Assembly: GCA_008729055.1 (NCBI GenBank)
Contig: SDUX01000010.1
Location: forward strand, 1,426,001 to 1,490,000
Source: Pyropia haitanensis
Taxonomy: Eukaryota > Rhodophyta > Bangiophyceae > Bangiales > Bangiaceae
Reading direction: 5' to 3'
Length of the DNA: 64,000 nt
Position numbers and translations under genes: made by a program. Within the stretch, counting starts at the first letter, position 1, and each line of letters opens with the position of its first letter. The notes under the pieces are model-generated. The model made no database searches and was not told the origin of the DNA. It was given only the letters and a program-made list of their open reading frames with translations. Positions 43,144 to 54,300 of the stretch are shown here, piece by piece.

Positions 43144-45117
43144 TTACCGGGCGTCCTCCACGGCCGCCACCCCCCCCCCCCCCACCAGCGCGCCACACAG
43201 GCGCTTCACCCACCCCCCCCCCGCCCGGCGGCGGCGGCCGCGCACCGCCGCGGGCGGCCGCGTCGCAAAGTCAATAAAGTCGTCCATGGCGAGCGACAGC
43301 CGCAGCGCCGCGACCGACGGCCCGTCCACGCTGTCGCGGTAGTTGCCGCCGCCGCCGCCACCGCCACCACCACCACCACCCCCCCCCGCCGACGACCGCA
43401 GCTTGGCCGCGGGCGGCGGGCGCACCGGCGACGCCGCCGCCGCCGCCGCGTCGGCCGCCCGCGACGCGGCCGACCACGCCGCCGCGCCGCCGCGGGGCGG
43501 GTGGGAGCTGCTCGCGCCGCCGACGCGGTCGGCGCGGCCGCCGCGGCGGCCGCGGCGGCCGCCGCCGCCGCCGCCACCCGCCGCGGCCGGCGCAGACGCC
43601 AGCGGCGACGTGGCGTCGAGCAGCCCATCGGCGGACGAGTCCGCCGCCGCCGCGGCCGCCGCTGCCGACGATAGCCCCGCCGACGGGCGGCGCTTGAGAC
43701 GGGAGCGCATCCCCGCAATGGCGCGGGAGAGGCCCCGGTGGCGCCCGCGCGGCGCGGTCGGGGCGGTGAGGATGGGCGGCGCCGCGGGCGACAGGGCGGT
43801 CAGGTCCATGGGCATCCCCGCGGGGGTGCCGACCGGCACGGCGGCGGTGAGGGGTACCGCCGCGCCGGCGGCGTCGCCCGCCGCGCCGGCGGCGGCGGCA
43901 GAGCACGCAGACGCCCATCGGGGCAGGCCGGGAGTGCCGGCGGCGGCGGCGGCGGCGCCGGTGGCGCTCCCAGTCCGGCCGGCGAGGCCGGCCCGGCCGC
44001 TGCTGCCGCCTCGGCCACTGCCGCTGCCGGCGCCACCGACGCCCGCCCACCCACGCACCGCCGCCGCGCCCGCCGCCGCGGCCGCGTCGGCCGCCACCGC
44101 CGCTGCGACCGCCGACGCGGCGGCGTCGCTCTCGCGCACGCCGCCGCCCGCCGCCGGCAGTCCCGGCGGCGGTGACGGCGGCGGTCGTGGCGTCGACGAT
44201 GCCGACGACGGGGACGCCGCCGCCTGCGGCGGCGTCGACGCAAAGCGGCGCGCCGCGAGCGGCCGGCGGCCGCGGCCGACGAGGACGGGGGTGTCCACCT
44301 CCACGTCCGTCGCGGGGTTGCAGTACCCCCGCGGCGGGGGGGAGGGCGGGAACGGCGCGACGGTGATGGGCGACAGGGAGAACCCATCCTCCTCGTCAAC
44401 GGCCGGCGAGCCGCCGCCGCCGCCGCCGCCGCCGCTGCCGCCGCCCGGCAGCGGCGGCCGCAAACCGGTGGGCGCTACGACAATGGCGGTAGAGACCACC
44501 GTCGAGGGGGGCGGCGGGTTTGTCGCGCCGGCCGCCGCCACGTCCCCTACCGCCGACGCGGCGGCACCCGCCCGGCGGCCGGCAGCGGCGACGGCGGCGG
44601 CGGGCGGCTGCGGGTCAAACAGCCCGCTGTCGGCGGTTTCGAGCCACGCGACGCGGTCGGCGTAGGCGTCGACGGGCACCACCGACGCCATGGACGGCAC
44701 CCACGCGTCGGCGCCCGCCATGGACGGCGGCAGCGGCTCGGCGGTCCCCCCCCGCCCGCCACGACGATGCCGCTCAGCGGGGAGGTGGCGGGCGTCGTCG
44801 TCACCTCCCCCGACCGCACCGTGTCGGCGGTGAGCGCCGACAGAAAAGAGGAGGTGGAGCGCGCGGTGCCGACGACGCCCTCGTCGGCGGGCGACGACGA
44901 CGTCGACGACCGGTCCGCCCGCGACGGCGGCGTGTGCTGCCGCGCCGCGGGCGCGCCGCGGTGCCGCAGCAGCACCCCCTCCTCCGTCGACGTGGCGGGC
45001 GACGACACCGACGACGGGTCGGGCGCGAGCGCGGCGCCCGTGTCGGAAGCGGCGGCCGCCGCCTTGGCCTCCGCCTGCCGCCGCCGCCGCCGCCGCCCTC
45101 GGCCGCGTGCCGCCGCT

Positions 45118-45154
<37 letters not shown>

Positions 45155-45989
45155 CGTCCACGTCGTCGCCGCCGACGCCCGCGGCGGCCGCCTCTTCCAC
45201 GGTCAGGGCGGAAAAAAAGTAGCTGTCCACCGACGAGGTCGGCACCGTCGACGACGACGGCGGCGCGTCGGGGTCGGTCAGCGCCGCCGCGGGCGGGCTG
45301 CAGCTGGACGTGGCCGCCGCGGCGGCCCGGTACGCCGCCGCCGCGGGGTCGGGGCCCCCAAACAGGTCCAGCACGCCAGCCGAGGGGCCCTTGCTCCGGT
45401 CCCCGGGCGCGCCACCGCCCGCCACGGCGGGGTGGGAGAGGGAGGTCGGCGCCGTGCCGCCGCTCGTCCGTGGCGACGCCGCCACGAGGCCGTCGCCCGC
45501 GGTCGGCGCCCCCGCCTCGGCCTCGCCCGCCGCCGCCGCGTCGTCATCGTCGTCGTCGCTGTCACCCGGCACGACGACGCGGCTGCTGACTGCAGCAAGC
45601 CGCTGTCCTGGCGGGCACTGCCCCCACAGGACCGGCTCGCCTCCCACGCCGCCCCCCACCGCCACCTTTGTCGAGGCGCGGGCGATAAAGACGGCCGCCT
45701 GGGGGATGCGGGTGGAGGAGCGGCGGACGAGGCCCTTTTGTTTCGGGCCAAGGCCGCTACCGCCGCCGCCGCCGCCGCCCCCGTCGTCGGTGGTGGCACC
45801 CGCAAGCGAGCCCCCCACGTCGGCGCCGTCGTGGGCGCTGGGCAGCCGCGGCATGGCCGCTTCGCGGCCGCCGGCGGCGGCAGCAAGGGCCGCCCCCGCC
45901 GCGGGCAGCTCCAGCCGCCCGTTTCCCGCCGCGCCGCCGCCGCCATAGCCCCAGTTCCGGTCCCCGCCGCCGCCACCGCCGCCACCGCC

Positions 45990-46027
<38 letters not shown>

Positions 46028-46083
46028 CGACGACACCAGCACCGCCGCCACCACCATTCCCGCTGCCGCCGCCGCCATCGTCG

Positions 46084-46114
<31 letters not shown>

Positions 46115-46232
46115 CACCGTCCGCCCGCGTTTGGGGCTCACACCGCCAGCGGGGCCCCCCCGGGGCCGGCACGGGCGGCGGGTTCCACCACACCCCCGGC
46201 ACCGCCGCCGCGCTGCCGACGCCCGTGGCCAT
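43144..46232 (-). CDS. Low-complexity Ala/Gly-rich protein with duplicated FxSALT motif (one frameshift)
   Basis: ATG 46232 (MATGVGSAAAVPGVWWNPPP) begins a frame with a very long polyglycine tract (about residues 40-100). An ordered basic segment follows (PKQKGLVRRSSTRIPQAAVF ... VLWGQCPPGQRLAAVSS), then an acidic SDDDDDD patch (about 228). A short motif occurs twice: SYFFSALTVEEAA (near 340) and SSFLSALTADTV (near 465). The frame then changes at an 8-C run (44746-44753); one added base connects it to MAGADAWVPSMASVVPVDAY and a C-terminal half with Arg-rich patches and an ordered end (VAALRLSLAMDDFIDFA). Total about 1,029 aa. No known domain; Ser-rich acidic patches suggest a phosphoprotein. 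Confidence 0.5.
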
Positions 46233-46319
46233 TGCCAAAGCCCGTGGCGGCGGGGCGGAGAAGGGAATGGGGGAGAAGGGTTCGACGCGTCGACGGGCGG
46301 CGGCGGCGGCAGCAGCAGC

Positions 46320-46381
<62 letters not shown>

Positions 46382-48041
46382 GGCGACGGCGGCTGGGGGC
46401 TTGGCAGCTGCTGGTGCGCGGCCAAGTGACCGCAACTCCCCCTGGAGGGGGGGAGGAGCGGGGGGGGGGGGGGGGGGGGGGTGGCGCGCTTGATGGCGAC
46501 AGCCAGGCCGAGCCGTCGACGGCAGCGTGCCCGACGCACCTCCCCCCCCGCCCTACCGGCGGGTCACGACGGCGCCCGACGCGGCGCCGCGGCGGGCGGC
46601 CGCACCAGCAGGGCGCGAGCCAAAAAAAAAAAAAAAACCCAAACCCGACGCCACCCCCGACCCGACGACCACACACACGATGGGGGGGGGAGGAGGAGAC
46701 ACACGCGCCCGCCGCACCCGCCGCCGCCGCCGCCGCCACCCCCCCCCCGCCGCCACCCCGTGAGCGCAACTGCCGTCGTCCGCACGAGGCGGGGGGGCGA
46801 GCGACGGGGGGGGGGGGGGGGGGGGGGAAGAGGCGCCGCCGCGGCCGCGTCGGCGACCGCCACCCCGCCCGTGGCGGAGGTGCAACGGGGGGCCCCGCGG
46901 ACGCGGCGCTGGCGGCCGCCGCGGAGGGGGGGGAGGGGCGCCGCCAAGCGCCGCGGGCAGTGGCAGCAGGGACGCCAGCGGCCGCCGCGTCGGCCGCGCC
47001 GCCGCGTTGCGCCGCGTGTGGGGCTCCCCCCGCTCCCCCCCTCCCCCCCCCCCCCGCCCGTGGGCGCCGCCACGCCTCTGCAAGGTGGCCACCCCCCCCC
47101 CCCCCCTCCCCCCCCCCCCCCCCACCGTCGCCGCCCGCCGCGCAGCCGCTGCACCTGCCGCCACCGCCGCTGCCGCCGTCGCGGGGCGGCGGGCGGCGCC
47201 CCCCCCCCCCCCAACGTGCCGGCCGGGGCGGCGACGCCCCCCCCCCCTGCACACCCCCCCCCCCGGCAGCCGGCGGCTGCCGCCGCCGGCACGGCGGCAG
47301 CCACGGCCGCCGCCGCCGCCGCCGCGCGGCGCGCCGCCAATGCCCGTCGCGTGGCGGCACCGCCGCGGCGGGCCGTGCGCGGGCGGGCGTGTCAGCGTGC
47401 TCGGCCCGGGGAGGGGGGAGGGGGAAACGGACCGTGCCGGCACGGGCGGGTGGGTGGGTGGGATGGGGGGGTGGGGAAGGGAAAGGGGGGGGGGAGGAGG
47501 GGGGGGGGGGGGGGGCGCCCCACCCCACACGCGCCAACCAGCGTGGCGCGGTGGCGGCCGGGGGGGGGGGGTGCGGCAGTGGAGGGGGGGGCGGCCGGCG
47601 TGCGGCGCCCGACAGCGGGCGGCACCCCCCCCCCCCCTCCTCGTCACCCACCCGGAAGAGATCCGCCCCTCGAGCCACACCGCCGTGCCCATTGGCAGGC
47701 AAAGCGCCGTGGGAGACTTGACGCGGGGGTCGGCGGAGGACACTGGCCGGCCGGCCGCACCACAGCGGGGCGACGGGGGCGTGTTAGCCAACGGGCGCGC
47801 GGGGAGGGGTGGGGGGGGAGCGGGCGCGGCGGCGGCGGCGGCGGCGGCGGAGGCGGCGGCGGCAGCGTCGGCGTGCCGCCGCTGCCGCGGCGGCCGCCGG
47901 CTCGACCCGTCTGCCGCGCCGGCGGCCGCCGCCGTCCCCCCCCCGCGGGGAACGTGGCGTGGGCGGCGGCGCTCGGTGCGGCGGTCCCCCCCCCCCACCC
48001 CCCCCCTCCCCCCCCCCCCACCGCAGCCACCGCCACCGCCG

Positions 48042-48080
<39 letters not shown>

Positions 48081-49957
48081 ACGCGGCAGCGACGGCCGGA
48101 CAATGGGGGGGGAGAGAGAGCCGCGGCGTGGGACGCACGGGGGGTGGGGGGGGGGGGAGGGGCGGGGCGGGGGGGGGGGGGGGGGGGCCGCCGCCGCGTC
48201 CGCGCCGCCGCGGTGGGCGTGGCGCGGCTCCTCCCCCCTCCCCCCCCTCCCACGGTGGCAACGGCGGGGCGGGGGGGGGGGGGCGATGGGGGGGGGGGGG
48301 GAAAGCCCGCACGGTGCCGCGGCGGCGGCGGCCGCCGCCGCGCCGCGCGGTGCGCCGCCGCGGCCGCCGCGCGCGCGCGCGCGGCGGCCGCGGGGGGGGG
48401 GCGCGGCCACGTTGGCGGCGGCTGCCACGGCGGGTGCCGCGGCAGTGGTGGACGCGGCGCGTGGCGCGGCGCGGGGAGACGCCCGTGAGGGAGGGGGGGG
48501 GGGTGCCCCACTGCACGCCGCCCGCCCGCCCGCCCCCTCCCCCCGCCCGCCCGCCCGCCCGCCGCGCGCAGCCGCGCACACGCGGCCGCCGCGGCCGTCT
48601 GCGGGCGGCCCCCCCCCCCCGGCGGGCCCCCCCTCCGCCACCCCCCCCACCCCCCCTACCAGCCGCGCGGCGACAGCGGCGGCCGCCGCCGGCGGCACGC
48701 GAGCGGCCACACCGGGCGGCGGCCGCGCCGCCGCGTCGGCGCGCCCCGCTGCCGCAGCGGCGCCACGCACCGCACCGCACCGCACCGCACCGCACCGCAC
48801 CGCGGCGCGGCGCGGCGCGGCGGGGCGGGGGGGGGGGGGAACGGGTGGGAGGGGGGGGGTGACGCACACGAGGGGAGCGCGGGGGGGGGGGGGGTGGGCG
48901 GATTGGGGAGAGGGGGAGGGAGGGGGGGGGGGGGCGCGCTGCTGGTCGCCGCCCGCCGCGGCGGCGGCAACGTGTCGCGCGGCTGCCGCTGCCGCGGCGG
49001 CGGCGGCGGGCGGCGGGGGGGACGCGTCCGCGGGGGGACGGCGGCGGCGGCGGCGGCAGCCGGGCGGGCTCGACGCGCCGCCGCGCGGGGGGGGGGGGGG
49101 GGGGCGGCGGCGGCGGCCGCCGCGGACGCTGCCGAGGCGACGGCGTGGGGGGGGGTGGGCTCGTGGGGGGCGAGTGAGCGGGAGGGGGGGGGGGGGGGGA
49201 GGGGGGTGGAGAGCGGGAGGGAGGGAGAGCGGGGGGGGCGGGTGGGGGGGGGGGGGGGGGGGGGCGGCGGAGGGGGTGGCCCGACCCCGCCGCGGCCGCC
49301 ACGAACCGGCAGGCCCGCCGCCTGGGTGGAGCGGGGTTGACGGCCGCCGCGGGCGGGGCGGGCGGGTGGGGCGCGCCTCACCGGCAGCGCCGGCGCGTGC
49401 GAGAGGCGCGGACGGGGAGGCCGCGCGTGCGCACGGCGGGGGTGGTCCACGGGGGGGGGGTGGGAGGGGGGGGGAGGGGGGGGTGGCGGGTGTCCGCGGC
49501 AGCCACCGCGGCGGCGGCGGCGGCGGGCAGCGCGTCACGTGCGGCGGGTGGGGTGTGCGACGGTGCGTGGCGTGCCGCCGCCGCGGCCGCGGTGCGCGTG
49601 GGCGCGCGGCCGCCGCCGTTGGCGGCGGTGGTGGGGGTGGCGGCGAGGTGGGCGTGCGTTCTTGCGTCGACCCTGCTCCCTCTGGAGGAATTAATGTGTG
49701 AATTGCGTGGCGCACTGGCGATGGGTGGGTCGTCGGCCGAGAATTCCAGGGGTTTTCCATCTTTTTGGGTTTTGAACGGCTCTCGCGCCGGCGACGACGC
49801 CCGCCAACGAGGTGTCACCCAATGGACGGCGCGGAAAGGCAGATTCAGCCAATGCGATGCGGTTCCAAAGCGCCGGTCTCCATCCTTGTCGACAGAGAAA
49901 ATTCGCAAACCTCCCCCGCCGCTCCCGCTGTTGTACGACCGCGGTACCTGCTCGGTA
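46233..49957. other. Extreme low-complexity G/C DNA without a believable gene
   Basis: G and C runs of 8-20 bases dominate, with (CCG)n, a 16-A run at 46622-46637 (T-run in sense for the minus gene, about 390 nt before its ATG), an alternating CG run near 48371-48382, and a pentamer repeat CACCG x7 followed by GGCGC x4 at about 48768-48820. Five or six frames stay open for 400-800 codons, all Pro/Arg/Gly filler. A minus-strand piece near 47640-47780 (SADPRVKSPTALCLPMGTAV) is the only protein-like phrase and could be a 5' exon. From 49680 composition is normal, with two CCAAT boxes before the array. Confidence 0.4.
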
Positions 49958-50991
49958 GGCTCCCGTCCCATGCACACACGCGTTCTGAGTTTTGAATAGG
50001 ACCCTTTAGATGAAATTTGATTAGACCTTGACGAGCTGCCACATTTTCGATACATTTTCAAATGTTCAGAACACTAGTCAATATGTCATATAAGTATATA
50101 AGTTCGCTGTTGTGCTGGGCTTATCAAGCTTTCTCTTCTATTGATTCCTTCTTGCTTGCAGCTGCCGCCCCTTCCGCGTCTGACTGGAGAGGCAGCCGCC
50201 GACTCTGCCCTTCGGCCGGTACATAGTGGAGCGCATCGCCGCACTCCAACCCAGCGGTCGCTGATACGGCCGGCGGGCGACGGTGCCTCCCGCCCCGGCC
50301 GCGGGTCGCACCTTCTGCCGCCAGGTACCCCCCACCCGGCACCCAGGGCCCCCCGCTCGCAGCCCCCTCCGCCCTCTACCAGCCCGCAACGCCGCAATCA
50401 GCCCATTTAACCAACCCCTGTCTCCAGGATCACCACTTCACAGCTAGCGCCCGCTCCCTCGTCTGCCGCCGTTGGCTCCCGCCGCTAGCCCTCCCCACGC
50501 CTCCGGCCGCCGCCGACGCAGGCGGACGCTCTCCGCGGCATCGCATCCCCCCCCCCACCCCCATCCACTTCCGCCTGTTGCTATCCCCTAACCCTCTGTT
50601 GGCCGCCGCCGACCGCCACCAGCCGCCAGCGGGACGGGCGCCCGCCCTCCATCGGCCGGCAGCCGCTGCCCCGCCTGCGGCCGCTGGCGACCACCACTAC
50701 TAATTTCTATCCCCGCCGCGAGCTTCTGCAGCGGCAGTCAGCTCCCCCATCCGGCCGGCGGCGGCCTCTCCGGCAGCGGCGGCCGCGGCGCGCCACCAAC
50801 CCCAACCCCCGCCGGCAGCGGCTGCCCCCCGACGCCAGGCGCTAGCGATACCGACACCCAACCCCCTTTTGCCGGCGGCCCCCCGCCGGCCTGTGGGCGC
50901 TGGTAGACGCCACCAGATTGTTACCTGTTGGCGGACTGCCGCCGCCGCCGGCGGACGCCCCCAACCGGCGAGTGTTCTCCTCGCATCATCT

Positions 50992-51125
50992 CAACCAGAA
51001 CCAGTATTTACGTACATGACGAATTGAAAGCACACGAGTGCGACCTCAGCAGTCCCCTCTCGGTCCAAAATAAGTCCGACCAACTGAGGACACTCCTAAA
51101 AGACGTCCCCCTTTCCCAGGTTTGA
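50992..51125 (+). other. Protein-like open frame in the low-GC part of the array unit (representative copy)
   Basis: The frame STRTSIYVHDELKAHECDLS ... SDQLRTLLKDVPLSQV ends in TGA at 51123-51125 and stays open in eight of the nine later units I could follow. It breaks in the third unit by a one-base loss in an A run (about 53889), and one copy has an altered last residue. It has no in-frame ATG, so if translated it would need splicing from upstream. Just after it lie CTTTCCCAGG (acceptor-like) and CAGCTGTAAGTTG (strong donor-like, about 51160). Most likely this is non-coding DNA of balanced composition; a spliced transcript is possible. Confidence 0.25.
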
Positions 51126-51339
51126 AGTAATCTTTCATAAAGCTTGACACCGATCAAAAACAGCTGTAAGTTGTGTATCCCAGAGGTTTTACTGGCTGAT
51201 GCTGTTTCAAGCCCGAGCGCTGTGTGCCGCTACATACAGGCTGCGGCTCAGAGCGGTCGACAGCTCGCGCCCCCATCCATCAGTTACACCACGCATCGTC
51301 CCCTCCTCGACTTCTATTGGTAGGATGAAATCGGGCCCT

Positions 51340-51391
51340 CGTGTGTGCATGGGACGGGAGCCGCTCGGGGCTCCCGTCCCATGCACACACG
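51340..51391. repeat. Perfect hairpin in each array unit, 23-bp arms, 6-nt loop (representative copy)
   Basis: Arms 51340-51362 and 51369-51391 are exact reverse complements around the loop GCTCGG. The stem contains ATGGGACGGGAGCC. The same structure recurs in each later unit, ending at about 52803, 54212, 55621, 57036, 58447, 59856, 61268 and 62679; the copies at 55590, 57005 and 58415 carry one-base indels in G or C runs. The first unit has only the right arm. The stem length is close to a small-RNA duplex, and such palindromes also favour breakage, cruciform extrusion and amplification. Confidence 0.9.
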
Positions 51392-54300
51392 CGTTCTGAG
51401 TTTTGAATAGGACCCTTTAGATGAAATTTGATTAGACCTTGACGAGCTGCCACATTTTCGATACATTTTCAAATGTTCAGAACACTAGTCAATATGTCAT
51501 ATAAGTATATAAGTTCGCTGTTGTGCTGGGCTTATCAAGCTTTCTCTTCTATTGATTCCTTCTTGCTTGCAGCTGCCGCCCTTCCGCGTCTGACTGGAGA
51601 GGCAGCCGCCGACTCTGCCCTTCGGCCGGTACATAGTGGAGCGCATCGCCGCACTCCAACCCAGCGGTCGCTGATACGGCCGGCGGGCGACGGTGCCTCC
51701 CGCCCCGGCCGCGGGTCGCACCTTCTGCCGCCAGGTACCCCCCACCCGGCACCCAGGGCCCCCCGCTCGCAGCCCCCTCCGCCCTCTACCAGCCCGCAAC
51801 GCCGCAATCAGCCCATTTAACCAACCCCTGTCTCCAGGATCACCACTTCACAGCTAGCGCCCGCTCCCTCGTCTGCCGCCGTTGGCTCCCGCCGCTAGCC
51901 CCTCCCCACGCCTCCGGCCGCCGCCGACGCAGGCGGACGCTCTCCGCGGCATCGCATCCCCCCCCCCACCCCCATCCACTTCCGCCTGTTGCTATCCCCT
52001 AACCCTCTGTTGGCCGCCGCCGACCGCCACCAGCCGCCAGCGGGACGGGCGCCCGCCCTCCATCGGCCGGCAGCCGCTGCCCCGCCTGCGGCCGCTGGCG
52101 ACCACCACTACTAATTTCTATCCCCGCCGCGAGCTTCTGCAGCGGCAGTCAGCTCCCCCCATCCGGCCGGCGGCGGCCTCTCCGGCAGCGGCGGCCGCGG
52201 CGCGCCACCAACCCCAACCCCCGCCGGCAGCGGCTGCCCCCCGACGCCAGGCGCTAGCGATACCGACACCCAACCCCCTTTTGCCGGCGGCCCCCCGCCG
52301 GCCTGTGGGCGCTGGTAGACGCCACCAGATTGTTACCTGTTGGCGGACTGCCGCCGCCGCCGGCGGACGCCCCCAACCGGCGAGTGTTCTCCTCGCATCA
52401 TCTCAACCAGAACCAGTATTTACGTACATGACGAATTGAAAGCACACGAGTGCGACCTCAGCAGTCCCCTCTCGGTCCAAAATAAGTCCGACCAACTGAG
52501 GACACTCCTAAAAGACGTCCCCCTTTCCCAGGTTTGAAGTAATCTTTCATAAAGCTTGACACCGATCAAAAACAGCTGTAAGTTGTGTATCCCAGAGGTT
52601 TTACTGGCTGATGCTGTTTCAAGCCCGAGCGCTGTGTGCCGCTACATACAGGCTGCGGCTCAGAGCGGTCGACAGCTCGCGCCCCCATCCATCAGTTACA
52701 CCACGCATCGTCCCCTCCTCGACTTCTATTGGTAGGATGAAATCGGGCCCTCGTGTGTGCATGGGACGGGAGCCGCTCGGGGCTCCCGTCCCATGCACAC
52801 ACGCGTTCTGAGTTTTGAATAGGACCCTTTAGATGAAATTTGATTAGACCTTGACGAGCTGCCACATTTTCGATACATTTTCAAATGTTCAGAACACTAG
52901 TCAATATGTCATATAAGTATATAAGTTCGCTGTTGTGCTGGGCTTATCAAGCTTTCTCTTCTATTGATTCCTTCTTGCTTGCAGCTGCCGCCCCTTCCGC
53001 GTCTGACTGGAGAGGCAGCCGCCGACTCTGCCTTCGGCCGGTACATAGTGGAGCGCATCGCCGCACTCCAACCCAGCGGTCGCTGATACGGCCGGCGGGC
53101 GACGGTGCCTCCCGCCCCGGCCGCGGGTCGCACCTTCTGCCGCCAGGTACCCCCCACCCGGCACCCAGGGCCCCCCGCTCGCAGCCCCCTCCGCCCTCTA
53201 CCAGCCCGCAACGCCGCAATCAGCCCATTTAACCAACCCCTGTCTCCAGGATCACCACTTCACAGCTAGCGCCCGCTCCCTCGTCTGCCGCCGTTGGCTC
53301 CCGCCGCTAGCCCCTCCCCACGCCTCCGGCCGCCGCCGACGCAGGCGGACGCTCTCCGCGGCATCGCATCCCCCCCCCCACCCCCATCCACTTCCGCCTG
53401 TTGCTATCCCTAACCCTCTGTTGGCCGCCGCCGACCGCCACCAGCCGCCAGCGGGACGGGCGCCCGCCCTCCATCGGCCGGCAGCCGCTGCCCCGCCTGC
53501 GGCCGCTGGCGACCACCACTACTAATTTCTATCCCCGCCGCGAGCTTCTGCAGCGGCAGTCAGCTCCCCCCATCCGGCCGGCGGCGGCCTCTCCGGCAGC
53601 GGCGGCCGCGGCGCGCCACCAACCCCAACCCCCGCCGGCAGCGGCTGCCCCCCGACGCCAGGCGCTAGCGATACCGACACCCAACCCCTTTTGCCGGCGG
53701 CCCCCCGCCGGCCTGTGGGCGCTGGTAGACGCCACCAGATTGTTACCTGTTGGCGGACTGCCGCCGCCGCCGGCGGACGCCCCCAACCGGCGAGTGTTCT
53801 CCTCGCATCATCTCAACCAGAACCAGTATTTACGTACATGACGAATTGAAAGCACACGAGTGCGACCTCAGCAGTCCCCTCTCGGTCCAAATAAGTCCGA
53901 CCAACTGAGGACACTCCTAAAAGACGTCCCCCTTTCCCAGGTTTGAAGTAATCTTTCATAAAGCTTGACACCGATCAAAAACAGCTGTAAGTTGTGTATC
54001 CCAGAGGTTTTACTGGCTGATGCTGTTTCAAGCCCGAGCGCTGTGTGCCGCTACATACAGGCTGCGGCTCAGAGCGGTCGACAGCTCGCGCCCCCATCCA
54101 TCAGTTACACCACGCATCGTCCCCTCCTCGACTTCTATTGGTAGGATGAAATCGGGCCCTCGTGTGTGCATGGGACGGGAGCCGCTCGGGGCTCCCGTCC
54201 CATGCACACACGCGTTCTGAGTTTTGAATAGGACCCTTTAGATGAAATTTGATTAGACCTTGACGAGCTGCCACATTTTCGATACATTTTCAAATGTTCA

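Noticed and set aside
46553..49760. Overlapping ORFs of 490-800 codons on both strands
   Set aside because: All are mirror images of G/C runs (Pro on one strand, Gly on the other) with no domain. Only one short phrase near 47700 looks coding, and it cannot be placed in a model.
50062..50400. ORF starting MFRTLVNMSYKY in the array unit
   Set aside because: The frame differs between copies because of one-base indels and survives in some only by compensating indels; the TATA-like block lies after its ATG.
51180..51260. tRNA-like B-box (TTCAAGCCC) in the array unit
   Set aside because: Flanking bases do not pair into a T-arm and no A-box or acceptor stem can be drawn.
51882..52439. 185-codon Ala/Pro-rich ORF in array units
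   Set aside because: Kept in some units, broken in others by C-run indels, and made only of Pro/Ala/Arg strings; no evidence of coding.
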